Source: Neopestalotiopsis rosae (taxonomy: Eukaryota; Ascomycota; Sordariomycetes; Amphisphaeriales; Sporocadaceae). Taken from it: a DNA stretch of 64,000 bases. Positions 1 to 13,619 of this stretch are shown here, piece after piece. The stretch is taken from the NCBI GenBank assembly GCA_023078685.1, contig JALGAS010000006.1, forward strand, positions 4,278,001 through 4,342,000, in the 5' to 3' direction. How positions within the stretch are numbered: position 1 is the first letter of the stretch; each line of letters starts with the position of its first letter. The translations under genes were made by a program, and so were the position numbers. The notes under the pieces were generated by a model that was not told the DNA's origin, ran no database searches, and saw only the letters and a list, made by a program, of their open reading frames with translations.

Positions 1-97
1 CAACGACCCAGTGGCACACATTTTCACCAGAAATCTGCCAGCATGGGCCGAGGATGTCAAGACGGGCGATCGCAAGAAGGGTGGTGCCTCCTCATAG
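1..97 (+). CDS. C-terminal end of an unidentified protein (5' truncated by window edge)
   Basis: Frame 2 is open from the left edge to a TAG stop at 95-97 and encodes 31 residues, with a fragment reading HIFTRNLPAWAEDVK followed by a basic, Gly/Ser-rich tail. The codons are GC-ending like the other genes of the window, and the stop is followed by T-rich DNA typical of a fungal 3' UTR, so this is probably the true end of a plus-strand gene running in from the left. The family was not recognised from this tail. It is convergent with the nucleotidyltransferase gene that ends at 985. The start and introns lie outside the window. Confidence 0.5.
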   Translation, partial: NDPVAHIFTRNLPAWAEDVKTGDRKKGGASS

Positions 98-984
98 GCC
101 GTGACGCGTAGACAGAGACGAAATATAATACGATGATCATGTTGATAACTTTTTATTCTTTTTTTATTCTTTTTTTTTACTGATGGTTTTTTATCTTTTT
201 CCCTATCCATGTCCGTTGTCTATACATGTGCCTTGCGTAACCGGCCGGCATTTTTTGCCTACATACTTTCTTGCCGCGCATACGGTTTCCATTCCATTTT
301 CCGGACAACCAACGCTACCACTTTCTCCTTCGTCCGTCTATAGGGTAGTCGTCAGAATATGCATGCGCTGTCTGCTCTTTAGAGACATTATAATCTCCCT
401 GGCCAAACTGCTGCTGCTGCTGCTCGCTCGTCTCTATGCTTGTATGCTTTTTGTCCCATCACATTGCTGCAATGGTGAAAAGAAACAGATGGCTTGGACC
501 AACCGGTCAATGACCAGGAAAAATAATTCCAGACCAGAAAAACACAAACACGATATAATATATGTATATGCCATGCAAACTCCGAGGCCCGCCGCCATGC
601 AGAACCATAATCCGAAAATTGGGAATGCCGTTAAAAAAAACAAAAAATGATACTGGCGTGAAATCGTATATGCGATTCGTCACGAATAGCATTGCCTCGA
701 TATTGTTGAAGCCCTCCATCATTCCGACATGACCACAGGCAACCGAGGTATATCTCCAGCGCCTGCCTTGCGCCATCTCTTCGTCGACTGATAATCTTCG
801 TGCTGATACATCTCTCGTCTCATGAACAGAGATCGTATCCATATAGTAGCCTGGATTCTTTGCGATTGTCCAAATGATGACGACAAAAAATCTCCATGTG
901 AGATTTCCACCATCAAACACATGCTGTGGCAGTTCGATGTTGCTATGCAAAAAACACCTTTCATGACATGAGTGAAGGGCTTGT
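98..984. other. Convergent intergenic region, no gene seen
   Basis: This holds the 3' flanks of two convergent genes. There is a long T-rich tract at about 149-180 and a short CTG trinucleotide run near 409-426. Open frames on both strands are short, of poor composition and have no recognisable domains, so none is called. Confidence 0.6.
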
Positions 985-3900
985 TCAACCCCCTTTTCGC
1001 TCAGACTCGTTCTTTGGTGGCAATTCACTCTGAAGGTTGGCGTCGCTTCGAGGTTTCCCATCAGCGCCCTTTTTCCTTCCCTTGGATATCTTTTGCCACC
1101 CATTGACGATGCTGTTGTCACTCTCACTTTTTGCACCTCTCGTGTGACCGTTCTCCTTTGCGTGACCGTTTGGCTTTGAACCCGAGGAAGACGAAGGCTC
1201 AGGCTTGGCTGACGCAGTCGCTTCCGCAGAAGCCTTCTGTTTTGGCCTGTGTTCGAGTCTCGTATCCTTGCCAGAATGAGACAAGCTGGGTCGTGTCCGG
1301 GGCAAATTCGCTGGCAGGTCGAATTTGCGATTGGTTGTTGGGGATGGGGTCACTTCAGTGATAGGCGACAGATGTGGATCAGTCATCTGCATGCGATCAG
1401 TTGCCAAGTCGAGCGCCACCAGAGGACTCTGGGGCTGCTGCCCAGGCACAAATGTCCGCGGAAAGCCAGCAGGCTGGTAATGCATTGGCGGTGTGCTGCC
1501 GGACACAGTCGACGAGCCTGTAGCGAATGGGACCCCATATGCCATTGGAATACCTTCTACTGCCGGATACGGTGCTACTGTTGCGGGAGACGACCCATTG
1601 ACAACCACAGGACGCTCTGCAATCAGAGGTTCGCCATTCGTGGCTGCGGCAGACTGATCCGTTGCGAAACTAGAGACCATGCCGCCTGATGACTGCTGGC
1701 TGATGTTCAGTGGATTCTCGTACAATGTGTCCGATGGATTGGTATTCTCGCCCGCAGCTGTCTTGTGGCTCGCGACAGGCGCAGGGGACTTGTACACTGA
1801 GCCATTAACAACCAGCGGCCTTGCATCCTGCGCTGGTCGAGTCGCGACCTGTGGAGCGGAAGCAGTCAGAGGATTTGCGCTGGGTCCAGTGGTCATCGCC
1901 CGGTTACCTAGCGGTGAGGGCGAACGCGAAGTCCGCTTGATTCTATCAAGAATTGATTGCGGAAACTGATCTGATGAAAGGCGACGGCGACCCTGAGTGC
2001 CCTGGCCAGATCCTTGAGACCCTAGATCACCAAACGCGGGAAGACTGTTGGGTTTCCCTGCTGGACTCGTGGACAAGTCACGTTGCACTTGGAGTTTGTC
2101 CTCTGCCTGTGCTACACGACTGGCCAGCAGATCAGGATCCACTTCGGTACCTTCGTCAGGAGTGAAACTTGGCATGGGCCTGCCGTTGATCTGCCTTGTG
2201 GGGATATTTGCAGTACCATTCACCACAGGAGCCTGTGCGAGCAAGCCGGGGACAACCTGAGCACTGGCCGCGGATCTAGAGGCAGGCTGCGAGTGAGATC
2301 GCAATGCACTTCCTGACGCTGCAGTCCCGGCTTCATGCGCCGCGCTGGATCTATGTGAGCCGCGCCGTTGCTCGGCAGCTTGTTGCGTCGACGGTGATGA
2401 CGGATACGACGTGAAGCTGGGCGGAGTGGCATAGTATGGCTGGCCTTGGAACTGCTGCTGCCAATACCACATATCGGGACGGATCGGTGCGGTCAAGGGA
2501 GGGGCATCGAAGGAATTGGTCCTCGAACGGGCCGTTGATGTTTGCGGCTGTGACACATTACCCATTCTCTGTACGTGAGTCTGCAACTGCTGCTGCTGAG
2601 CGAGTTGTTGGTTTTGGGTATACTGAAGAAAGCGAAGCTGATTCTCCTGCAACTGTAGGTCCGAGAGTGTTTGAGCGACAGCCATGAACATACCGCCGTC
2701 ATTTGCCATATAAGGGTAACCCGGGTAGTAGGCAAGATTGGCGTTGTTGTCATATGTCGTGCTCGAAGAGGCTCTGCGATTATTTGCATGGTTGTTGTTG
2801 CCACGGAATTGGCCTTGCTGACGACCTCCTCTCCGAGAGTTGCCACCATTGTTCGGTCTATTGGTGTGAGAGGCACTACGGAGGAGCGCAGGCCTGGGTG
2901 CCGACGCTGGTTTCTGGAAAAATGGCTTCTCTTCTTCCTTGGGGAAAACGTATTGTTCGCAGCACTCATCGAGCTTGCCAGCTGCAATCAGATCAAAGGC
3001 GCGGCGTAGCTCGAGGTGGATTCCTCGGAACGAAGTGTCGTCGGCCGTGTTGCCCAGGTTGCGCATGGTGTTGAATGGCTCCTCTACGCACAGCCTGTTG
3101 TTGATTGCCAGTAGCCAGCTCTTCCTCTCGGACTTGGACATGAGTTTACCAAGGCGAACAGATACAGCACTGTTGTCGTAATCGAATTCGTGTGCGTAGA
3201 ATCGGAAGAACTCGAACAAAAGTTCGCCCACACTAGACTTGTTCGACTCGCCAAATCCTCGTAGCCTGCCCACATCGTCACCAAAAGGTGCAATGTCACC
3301 CTCCTTTCCTCTTTTCAGGTGTGCTTGTTGGTGTAGTGCAGGGACAACCGGTGGCTGCCGTAATTGGAGAAAGGCAATGATCATACATATCCAAGTGTAT
3401 GAACTGAGAGTGCCACCAAAAGCTAGATGATGCTGTCAATATTCATCCCATATCCGCAGGAGAAGATGGGGGACCGCTGCGTACCTGCGTCGTTGATCAT
3501 TCGACGACGTGTCCAGTGCTTGATGATCATTGCAAGAGGCCGTACCCGATCATCGATCTCAATGTACGTTCGGATCATGCGGGTATTTTCCAGGGCAAGC
3601 GTGTTGTTCACATTCATGTCGCAAGCAAGCTCTAATTCAGGGTCCCAAACTTTCACGATTGGTACCTTGGCGGAACTGACACAGACGACTTTCTGCATAC
3701 CATCTGCAAGACAGGTAACGTTAGTACAGTGGTATCCAGAGGGAGGAGAGGTGGTATGCCTACGATTTGCTAGCAACTCGGCGAGCTTGCAAATCGGTTT
3801 GTCGAGTTCTTTCCAGGTTGTCTCGATGCAGATATCCACTGGGGGGTTTTGTGTCAGCAACCAAAAGGTGGAAAGATTACAGTTCTGGCTAGGGCGTTGA

Positions 3901-4998
3901 CGAACCATCAGAATCATCCGTGCAGAGCAGGTTGCCAGACGATCCAAAGAGGTTGACGCGAATACTGCAGCCAGGCCAAGCATCGTTCAACAATTTCTCC
4001 AACTTCTGTACCAGTTTGTGGCGCTTCTCTTCCACGGCATCGGTCGGTTTTAACCGGTCGTAGAGTGTGCGCATATCCGTCGTCAGCTGTCTCTCGTCAT
4101 TTTCGGAGAGTTTGCTCTGGATCTTGGAAAGATCTGAGCGTTCAAGTTTTTCATCACCGATGCTGTAAGGTATCCTTCGCCGTATCTTCTGGACAGCCGT
4201 CTCGAAGCGGCAGCCACCCTGTCGCGGCGGCAGCGGCCGGAGTGAAGGCACATTGCCATTGGTCTCGGAATATGCAGAGCGTGGGGAATGTCCCTGGATC
4301 GCGTTTGGAGAGGGCTCTCTCGACTCGTACGTGAATTTCCGCGGATGTTGGTGGGGGGTTGAAGGCACAGAACTGGAATGCCCTCCTGCAGCAGCAAGAT
4401 TGGTTGGCGAAGTGGATGACGCCACGGCTGGTCGAGATGGAAGGGGGTGCGTGAGATCGACCGCCGTTTTCCTCGGCGGGGGCATCTTATCCTTGGACGT
4501 TATACCAGCGCGATCGCCTTTACCGGTATGATGGTTCTGCAGGCCTCTATTCCCATGGCAATTTTGCGTGCCGGGTTTGGCGCGTGACGAGTCCCTGTTC
4601 GACACTTTGGAAGTTGAGCGAGAGCGCGGCCCGACTTGCACGTTCGGAGTCGACAGCAGTGGTGGCAAGGGATTTGTCTGGAGTCCTCCTCCGCGTCCGC
4701 GTCCTGGCGCAATGAGTTTGTTGTACTGGAGAAGTTGGGCGTGGTACAGCGAGTTTTGCTGGGGAAAGAGAATGGGAAGCAGATCAATGTGGGTGGGGAA
4801 CGCAGACGCAGACGGCGGGTGGTCGGGTCGCGGCGAGGGCGTCGTGCAGCAGTTCGTCACGGAGACGGTAATCGCTGCCGTGTGCAAACTTGAGGTGGCC
4901 AATTTCGGGACAGCTGGACTGGAGATTGAGCGGTTCCAAAGCTGTAGGTGAGGAGGATAATGATGCTTTGAGTCTGCCGTAGTAGGCCGAGCGTCCAT
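985..4998 (-). CDS. Cid1-type (non-canonical poly(A)/poly(U) polymerase) RNA nucleotidyltransferase
   Basis: Four exons, complement(985..3422, 3485..3703, 3764..3838, 3906..4998), give 1274 residues. The nucleotidyltransferase motif is clear: Gly352-Ser353 in LFGSSGNLL, then Asp364-Val-Asp366, and a third carboxylate Asp418 in CDMNVNN. The middle Asp-Val-Asp is assembled across intron 1. The following region (ALENTRMIRTYIEIDDRVRP, then FGGTLSSYTW) is typical of the PAP/25A-associated domain of Cid11/Cid13-like enzymes, which add untemplated A or U to RNA 3' ends. Roughly residues 1-260 and everything after about residue 620 are low-complexity and probably disordered (Gln, Asn, Ser/Pro and Arg-Gly rich). 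Intron 2 contains a perfect TACTAAC branch point. Introns are 62, 60 and 67 nt. Nucleotide specificity cannot be told from sequence. Confidence 0.88.
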
Positions 4999-5371
4999 GA
5001 AAAGCGGTCGCCGAGGGTACGGCCTAGAAAACGGCGAGTCAAGTTGCAGCGACCTCCAGCCCGCTTTCTTTCTGGTCTGTCGGTTCTGTTCTGGCTGAAG
5101 CGGAATTTAATTGGGGTTTTTTTTTGCTCCTGTTAGAAACCCCCTATCGCCGTTTGTAACTGGCCGAGTTCAGCCTGTATGTAAGTCGAGAAAACAGCGT
5201 AAAAGAATCTCCAGAATATACCAGGCGATAGAGTGAACTGGGTGAGCAGCGGGCGAGTCGATTGTTCCAATCTGAAATGTTTGAGATAATTATTCCGGGC
5301 AGCGGGAGCGCAGGTGCAGAGTCCAGAGACAGGAGGTTCGAGAACAATGGGGGGTCGGCGAATGACGAAAT

Positions 5372-5420
5372 TGGCGGCGGCGGTGGTAGTAGTAGTAGTG
5401 TAATAGTGGTGGTGGTAGTG
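5372..5420. repeat. GGC/GGT/AGT trinucleotide microsatellite
   Basis: A run of GGC, GGT and AGT triplets lies in the presumed promoter/leader of the nucleotidyltransferase gene. It explains the Ser- and Thr-rich open frames seen on both strands here. Confidence 0.7.
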
Positions 5421-5918
5421 GCGCGCTGTAGCAGACAGAGCGCTGATTTTGGTCTGGTTTGGTTTGGTCCGGCCTCGCTGGGGGGTAAAGATGTGAGGTA
5501 GGCAGTACTTGGAGCAGACAGGCCTTGGAGGTACCTCGATTTTAGAGGGTGTGCAAGCTCGCTCAGAGATGCGTACCTGGCAAACGACAACGCAATTCCA
5601 GTCGCGCTTTGTTGTATATACCAATAATAGCTTGAGATCTTGCAAGCAACTGGCCTTTCTCTGGTCGTGGGGTGCAAAAAATGAGTTTGCGAAAAAGTAT
5701 AGACAAATTGGGTTGGGAAAAAAAGAATGAGAAAAGAACCAGATGCTGTTGACGCTGGGTCAGGACTGTCGGGACTTGTACCTAGAGGTGCAGCATCTCT
5801 CGCACAGCGAATGAAGGAGAAACGATTGAAACAGACATGCACGTCCACGGATCGACGTGGAGACGGAACAGGAGTGCGCGGGCGAATGCGGTTGAGAACG
5901 TCGTTGAAAAAGGTCGAA

Positions 5919-5935
5919 GACAGACAGACAGACAG
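5919..5935. repeat. GACA tetranucleotide repeat
   Basis: About four tandem GACA units, followed by imperfect copies to about 5955. Confidence 0.7.
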
Positions 5936-6115
5936 AAAGGCAGAGACAGACAAGACACGGAGATGTAGAGCTTGAGAAGCAAGTAACGTAAGAACCAGGG
6001 CAATGCAACTAACTACACGAGACGAGGAAACCGCCTTCCTTGTGACAATATGTGAAATACTCTCGGGTTAGAAAAGGGAGAGGAAGAGCAATGGGAGGTT
6101 AATTGTCCGTCTGTT

Positions 6116-6178
6116 CTGGTGGTAGTAGTAGGTAGTAGTAGCAGCAGCAGTGGTGGTGGCAGTGGTGGTGGTGCTGGT
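6116..6178. repeat. GTA/GCA/GTG trinucleotide microsatellite
   Basis: Alternating GTA, GCA and GTG triplets with short interruptions. It is non-coding and about 1.1 kb upstream of the nucleotidyltransferase start. Confidence 0.7.
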
Positions 6179-9100
6179 TGTGAGTGATCGTGCATACGAG
6201 AGTGTAAACTAAGATTGAATGAATGTGCCAGGGCAGGAACCAGACGGATAGGGATTGTTTGTACGAAGTACCTCGTGGTAGTGGTAGGTAAGTTGATCAA
6301 TGGACATACATCGGCATGGCCAATACAGGGGATACACTATGTAGGTAATAATGTAGGTATGATCTGGAAAAGCCTGTAATAATAATGATGGAGATTGAAG
6401 CGTGGAAACAGAAACCGGCTCATTCATCTATAGTCTCGATACCAACCAGGGTCGGTCAGTCAGTCACCGCAGCAAGGTCACTTAACCTACCTCACTCACC
6501 ATGCATGTACACATTACCTACGAAGTATGTAGGCGTTTCTTTGTGACCTACATTACCAACCAACAATTTTTATTTCATCTTTGCACTTGTTACCGCCATT
6601 GATCTCTACTATCTGAGGATGGGATCTAAACTAGGCCCTATTTATCTCATGTATATTGCACACTACAGACCGGCATTTATTGAATCTAGGGGGAGAAGAT
6701 CAATGATCGTTGGCGCCAAAACACCAACTAATAGAGAGACAGAAACAGCCTAGGTAACAATGTAGTTAGGCCATATGCGTATTGGTATGATACGAACTAC
6801 GCGAACTACCTCCAACCAACGTTATTAATTACTACCGCAATCATCCCATGTAAATGTGTGCATCAAAATGTGCCTTACTACCTAGGGAGATCAACGGTGC
6901 AGAACAAAGAGACGAGGAAACGCACTATGCATCTGGAGAGTACACATGATGAGCAGGCGAATAGGCACTTTGCAAGTCAATATAACAGTTTTCCCTACCA
7001 CAAACATGTACATGTACCTACCTAGCTGCTTGCTTGGTATGCACTCCAGATAGTTGGCTGCTGTATGGCACGCACATACGAACGTACAGATCTAAGTAAG
7101 TACACAAAGGTGATCAAGCAGCCATTGAAGCAGCCCATCCAACAGCATTTTGAACCAACTAACCACATGATCATTGATCCCTTCGTTGCATCGTACCTAC
7201 CGACTCGTTCGTCGTCTGGAACAAAGAAGCATGGCCTCCAGACATCGAGGCGTTGTCTAGGTCCCGCACCTCACGCCCTTCTTTTCTCCGTTTCATCAAC
7301 CTGCATGATTTACCTTACAGGGTATTCCGTACATTGGCCTACCTTGGTGATTCTACACCACTTCCATGCTTGCAGGCCAGTCCAAGAGCCGAAGTGGGTT
7401 GGCTGGCCATTGCGCGGGTACTTGAATAGTTCCATGATTTCGCTTCCAGGACCCCGAATGGTCGCCCCCGGGTCCAGCAGTAGGGAACTGGGAACTGCAA
7501 CTGGGCCGCCCTGGGGCCTGGGAACTCGACAAATCTGCCGTTACACGACTTCCGGACTCAAGGGTTTCCTTTGTGCTCTATGTTTTCTCTTTCTCTCCTT
7601 CACGTCTCTCTATTCTCTTCTTATTCCTGAACAAAAGGGGCATCTATCGGCGATCCGCCAGCCAGGTTGCAAAGCAAGTTGAAATAATCGTACACTACAT
7701 TACTTTAGTTGGTAGCGGAATCATTGAGTTGCATGGACCAGTTGATGAGCCTGAGGGACTCCCCCAGTCCGAGCCTTGATCCATGATCCATACCCGACAA
7801 CTTCCATCTCCCAATGGTCCACGGGCCACGGGCCACAACTAATGGCGGGTTTAATGGGTGGCCACCTTGGCTCAGGGACCAAGACCCCCGAATCCCCCGT
7901 TAGCTTCACCGTTTCTCTGCACTGGTTTGTACCTATCCGGGGGGTCCAAGGGACCTCTAATCACCCCCAAAGTGCCCAGCAGTGCCAGGTATCTGACCTG
8001 ATCTGACCCTACAACGGAACCTGGAGGGTCTATCTATCTTGTTACTCGCGTGCATTTGGGCCGCAGACTGGCTACTGCGATACCCGTTGGTGGCTTTCGA
8101 GTGACCCTGCAGCACAATCACATTTGTAAAATCTATAATTCCCATCAAATGTTCCTTTTCGCCGCATCCTCTGTTCGTTGGCAATCGTAAACTTGAGACA
8201 GGAAATCACAAACAAGACCACTCATACGGCACGACGGCACAGAGCCCAATCACGTGTCTGCGCCTCGGCTGAGGCTTTGACAACGAGTGAGTCGCAGGCA
8301 TACAGAAACGTCCACCACCTAAACCACCCACCATGGGAGACACAAGCAGAAGCAGCGGCGGCATGCGTTCTCGGCAGGACGGAAGAGCAGCTCAGTGGGT
8401 ACACTGGACTTTTTGCCTGCCTACTCACGAAGTTACTACAGATTGCGTTACGAGGCATAAGCGAACACGACGCTAGGCACGACATCGTGAGCCACTGAAA
8501 AACAACGAGGCCCCAGTATAAGCCCAGCCCAAAGAGATAGGTAAGTTTGATGCTGAATAGGCCGACCTGCACCTCAATGCGGTGGGGATTGAAGAGCACA
8601 ATCGCGAAATTACCATGTTGCTCGTGGGCAAGACGCCATTGGCAAGTAGTTGCCCATCAATCTCACATGAATGGGGCCAAAAAGGGCGATCGCTGCGGGA
8701 TAGCTGCTCTAGTCCAACCCAGCTTGCCAAACTTGCCCAGCTTTGGCCCCCTATCGCCCCTCTCTCCTCTTCTTTCGTCCGTTCTCTGTTCTGGGACCTT
8801 GCCAGCCAATGCATGCACTTCCGCGATCCATCGATTGGGACTGGATGGAGCCCCCTTGCCCGGTACCAGAAGATGCAAGGAACAATATGTGGAAGAACGT
8901 AGGCAAGCGCCCTGGCTACCGCAATGGCACCTGACAAAAGGGGCTAAAAACCGTCGTCAGCACCACTATATTCCATCAGTCACACAATGAGCAACAGGAT
9001 ACTGCGAGAATGGCGCCATTATCTCCCGGATACTGTGCTCTGAGCCATACGCCACGGATGTTGATAGGGCACTAAAGTCTGATTTTCCCCGCTAGAAGTG

Positions 9101-12100
9101 GTATGCAATCCACGCCCCGTCGATCTACAAACCCTTAATGGCACAGTGCGCTCGTAGTCCACAGGCTAGTCGCAGCACCGTCTCGACCTACCATTCTTCT
9201 TCCCATGGCGAGGATACCCGGTTGTTTTTCATAATCAGCTCATCCGCATCTGTCATTCGGGATTGTGATACGAGCGAGACCAGCTCTTTTCAGCCGCTTC
9301 TTACATGATTTGCTACTGGCTTTCTACTGTCTCAAGAAGTGTTTGGGGCAGGTCGTATTCGTGGTGCCATGGGCTTGACATCATTTTGTGCACAGTTCAC
9401 GAAAAATAGCACGCCAATAATTCACGAATTACAGAGCCTCTGCTACACTACACCACGACTGGGGCCGAGTACGATGGCCGTTGGTTGTTCCACTCATCAC
9501 ATTCAGGCCTCGGGGAATTGTTTCTTTTGGTCTCTTGCACTTGTTCCTGCCTGTCTATGGACGCCTGATGGGTCAAGTCTATCTTTCGTAGGCGAGCTTC
9601 AACGGTACCGCCCATCAGCTACTTCCTATCTGAGGACACACTGCCGACAGTCACCGCTATCATCATCCGCCAAGATCACATCTGCTTCACGGCAAGCGCC
9701 ACAAGTTGTCAGTCTTTGATGCTAGCCTCTCGTACGAATCTAGACCAAAATCGCCGTACGTACGGCTCTATAGGCTGTTCTATCTGCTGTATGCATACCT
9801 ACCTGCTCAGCATGAGAGCACTGGACTAGAGGAAGGTTGAGACTCTGGCAGCGCTTGTTTGATTCCAAGCTCTTGGAAAGCAATTTTGTTTTGTTCTGCC
9901 GTTGCAAGAGTCGAAATATGCTGGCGGGTGATGTTTGTTTTCTGGACAAGTCACAAGCTCTGAGAAAGAGTTCGTGAAATCAGTCCTTGCCTACTAGCAC
10001 GACATCTTCGTTTATACACTGACGGTGAGTATACTCTCAGACCCCCATTGCCGGCTTCTTTCAGACATATACTGTCAGTGCCGCGATAAATGTATGGTAC
10101 TGTCGACGCCATTTCAGGAAGTCGGCTTGCGGGGAATGGCGAAATCGGTCCTTGTTTGACCATCCCGTGTTCCCCTTGCAGCCTACTCTGGTCTTTCTTG
10201 ATCTGTACCTTTTATTTCAGCCGGAAGTGCCAGCTCTATGAATCCGGCATTTTTGCGGCAAATTTGCGTTGCGAATGGGTGCCTTGCATAAAGGATCCAA
10301 TCGTTGCAAGTCTTGAGGGTTGGGACATGAGGAACACTTCCAACTGCTGAACAAAAATATACTCATCACAGCGATTCAAGTTGATCTATCAGTTGGCAAG
10401 TTGGTAGCATTCAATTTTGGCTTGGGTCCCACTCCCAACTTGTGTGTGGAAAAGCATCATCAAGCTTACCCGCTCGTTGCTAATTTGGAACCTTTCAGTA
10501 TTTCCATTGCCCCACAGATCGCTTATTCCCCATCTCGTGTTACCAACATGACATTTTTCTACATGCTGAGCTGGTAGCATTATGTGCCGAAGCGGCTCAT
10601 ACAGCAAAAACATACCAAGTGGGTTCGAGAAGGCAATACGAAGCTCCCCAATCGGGCGGATGTCGAGATCCTGAAGCGTACGACATGCATACACACTATA
10701 GTCACAGTTCCCGCGCTCCCGAAAAAATCGACCAACCAGGGGCGGCCAGGCTCATTTGATGCTTTTCGCTCCAATGTCCAACGGAACTCCAAAAGGCTGT
10801 CAAGACGTTTGACACTTACCAAGGACCTTGATTGTGTCAATTTACACTTGATTCGGGGTATTCTTGCCCGCCGTCCCAAATGACTGGACCAGGATGTCAT
10901 GTGTCGTGTCAATGTCCAGCATGGCGCCGCCACCGGAGCTGCGATCATGTTCTACTTGCCGTCTTTCTACTCTGGCTTTGTCGGGCAACTTTAGCTCAAT
11001 CGACGAAGCCACGATTTCTCGGGAACAATTTCCGTAGCACCGGAACCGATACAGACCACGAGAAGAATTTTGCTACCTGTGTGGGCTGCTCGTCTGTGCA
11101 TTGACGCAGATCTCACATAAGCCATAGTTCGTTCCTCTCAGCCTTTGTGCTCGAGGCAACAGGCTCTTCGAATCAACTCCCCAAAGGTCGCAACGACCGG
11201 CTGGACCTTGCATGACTTCAAGATGATGTAGTCTGCGCTACTTCATTCCCATTTTCAGTAAAAGGTCGAGACCTGGTAGCTTGAAAGTCCAGGCGGTCTA
11301 GGATCAGCCCTGGCTCCCGTAGGACGGCACGGAAAGACCTATCGCGACTCTCCGAAGCATGGCGGAATGGGCAAAATGGGGTCGTCCTTCGTAGAACGTG
11401 ACACTCATAATTGTGGTGTTGTCTCAGCTCGCCTCGCCATGAATACCTTGACAACGCCACGCAGCGCAAATTTCGAGACGCAGGAGAGGTCAATTCCTTG
11501 ATTGGGTCTCTCCTTCCTGCTCCTGCTTGCCTGTCATTGCTACTCGAAACCCTTACACAAATGACAGCGAAAGGAGAGACACCACGACAGCTCCACGAGT
11601 ACAAACGTTCGATTCACATTGGTCCGTCCCTCTTGTCGCAAAGCCCTCGCCAAGTAACGGAATACCTTTGGTCAAATTGCTCTGCATTTTCACTGGCGTT
11701 GTGCCGCCGGCGCAGCCATATAAATCTTATGCGCACGCAATTCATGATGAAAAGCAATTTTGTACTTTCGGATGGCTACAGCTAAGAAGATCAGTCTCAA
11801 AGGACCAACCCCCCACAAGCCGGAACATGACAATCTCTTTTCTTGACAAGTCAAGAGTCACTGAGTAATACTTGTTTTTCTCGTTGCAATGAGGACGACC
11901 TGGACGACCAATTTTTGCTCCTACTGTACGTCTTGCTCAAAAAAGTGGTGTCGGTGCACACTTGAACCTTGTTCCGTCGTGGCATCCATCTTTCTGCTGC
12001 TTGGGTTATGTGATGACGCTACTGCAGGTCAAATTAATATCCCAACCCCAGGATATTCTATTCTTTACCTATTAAACGCACGTACTATTTTTGAAAGCTC

Positions 12101-13619
12101 CGTCATGATGCTGAGAACGGTCACGACCCTCCGTCGACTTTCCCAAGTTGGCAGAACGGCTGCTTCCGCTCACCATTCTTGATTTATCGCTGGAATCAAA
12201 ATTGTTTCGCCCCATCGTTATCTGGCATAGAAACAGTTGCTTCATCTGATGTCAAGCCGAGGCAGAAATACTCCTCGAGTCCCAATGCGGATTCCCGTGA
12301 TACCTTATCGGATCTGGGTAATGGTCAGTTGGCAGTGTTCCGTCGGCAACTGTCCGTAATCATATTGATGTCATTCACGTTTATGATGTTGCGACAAGGG
12401 CCAAGGCACGGCGGAATGCTTCTGTACTGACGACGAGGTAAGTGGCTTGCTATCCTAGCAGTACCTACTATGACGCCAGTCTTGTATAATTTTCAGACAT
12501 GACTTCAAGATACCGAGACCTTTTCCGATGATACTGATGCAAAGCATAATTATCGGTTCGTCAATTCGCTTATCTTATCTGTTCAATCGAGACTCTAGCA
12601 ATTTTATATCTCCCACAACATACGACACAATTGTCATAACCATGAAAAGAGATTTACAGAGTACTTCTGGACTCCTCCTTCCGAGCACCTAGGCAAGACC
12701 TTGATGTCTACAATACCCACTTGAACAGTGAGACTGGGCATGCATGTACTCAGCACCGATAGACTGTGGTCACAGAAGTAGAAACTGTCATTGACAATAG
12801 ATTCTTACATCGAGGGATGTTGAAAAAGACTATGGATACCAGTGTACTGGATCTAGTTATTGTTTGCCCATAAGATCAAGATTCAATTCGACCCCGCCAG
12901 TACCCCACAAAAGCAAAGACCCTCCATGACCCGACCCCTCGATTCCCTCTTCTCTGCGGGCATGCTCTAGCGCACTCGAGGGCCACTGAGCAGCATCCTA
13001 CCCCCAGCGCTGGGTCAGGGGAAGGAGTTTCGGGTCGGCTCACTACAGAAACTGATCAGCGCCGGTGGCTCTTGGCAAAATCAGTCTCGTCCCTTCTGTA
13101 GAAAAAATTGGTTAGTGGTTTTCTGCAAGGGGTCTCCTCTGCCCCAATTTGTTTCAATCCCCTTCCCACGAGTCAGGGCTAGGGGACCATACTCGAAGCT
13201 ATGACTGCGAGCGACCTGACGCGCCTTTTGATAAGCGATAACCTCTGTTGTATGAACTTTCTGCGACGTCAATCGTGTCAAGGGGTCATACTTTTTACAA
13301 TCTCTCCCTTCAGCCTTGCGACACTCGGACGTTGGAAAGGAGATCTGATGTTTCTCATAATGGCGTGTTGGGTGTTTTCTCTTAATGTTGTCTGGTTCTT
13401 CTCTTTGTCCTTGTTCTTGCTTCTTGTTTCTAGAGAGATCAGTTGAGCATTCTAGCTTGACGATATCCTCACTTTTTACTTATTAACAAAGACATTGAGA
13501 CAAATTACATTCATTTCACTTGAAGAACAGAGAGCACCTGTATCAAGTGACACTCTGACAGTCCAGAATCCCCGTATCAATCTGCTGAACTTGGGAGCTT
13601 GCCTCTCTACCCAAGAAAC

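Larger units (their letters stand above)
4999..13619. other. 8.6-kb gene-poor region
   Basis: No supported gene was found. The part next to the nucleotidyltransferase start (about 5.0-6.5 kb) is probably its leader and promoter and is rich in simple repeats. CCTACCTA/TAGGTAGG-type motifs occur near 6285, 6342, 6354, 6485 and 7016. Open frames such as 7065-7682 (+), 9339-9719 (+) and 11218-11604 (-) lack domains, have no biased codon use and would need arbitrary starts. No transposase, reverse transcriptase, terminal repeat or rRNA was recognised. Degenerate old elements cannot be excluded by eye. Confidence 0.55.

Noticed and set aside
183..650. Plus-strand 155-codon open frame
   Set aside because: It lies in the 3' flank of a gene, contains a Leu run from a CTG repeat and has no domain.
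5144..5953. Minus-strand 269-codon open frame upstream of the nucleotidyltransferase
   Set aside because: Mostly Ser/Thr/Leu from microsatellites; no splice link to the downstream gene that improves it.
7065..7682. Plus-strand 205-codon open frame
   Set aside because: No domain, no codon bias, hydrophobic end produced by a CT-rich tract.
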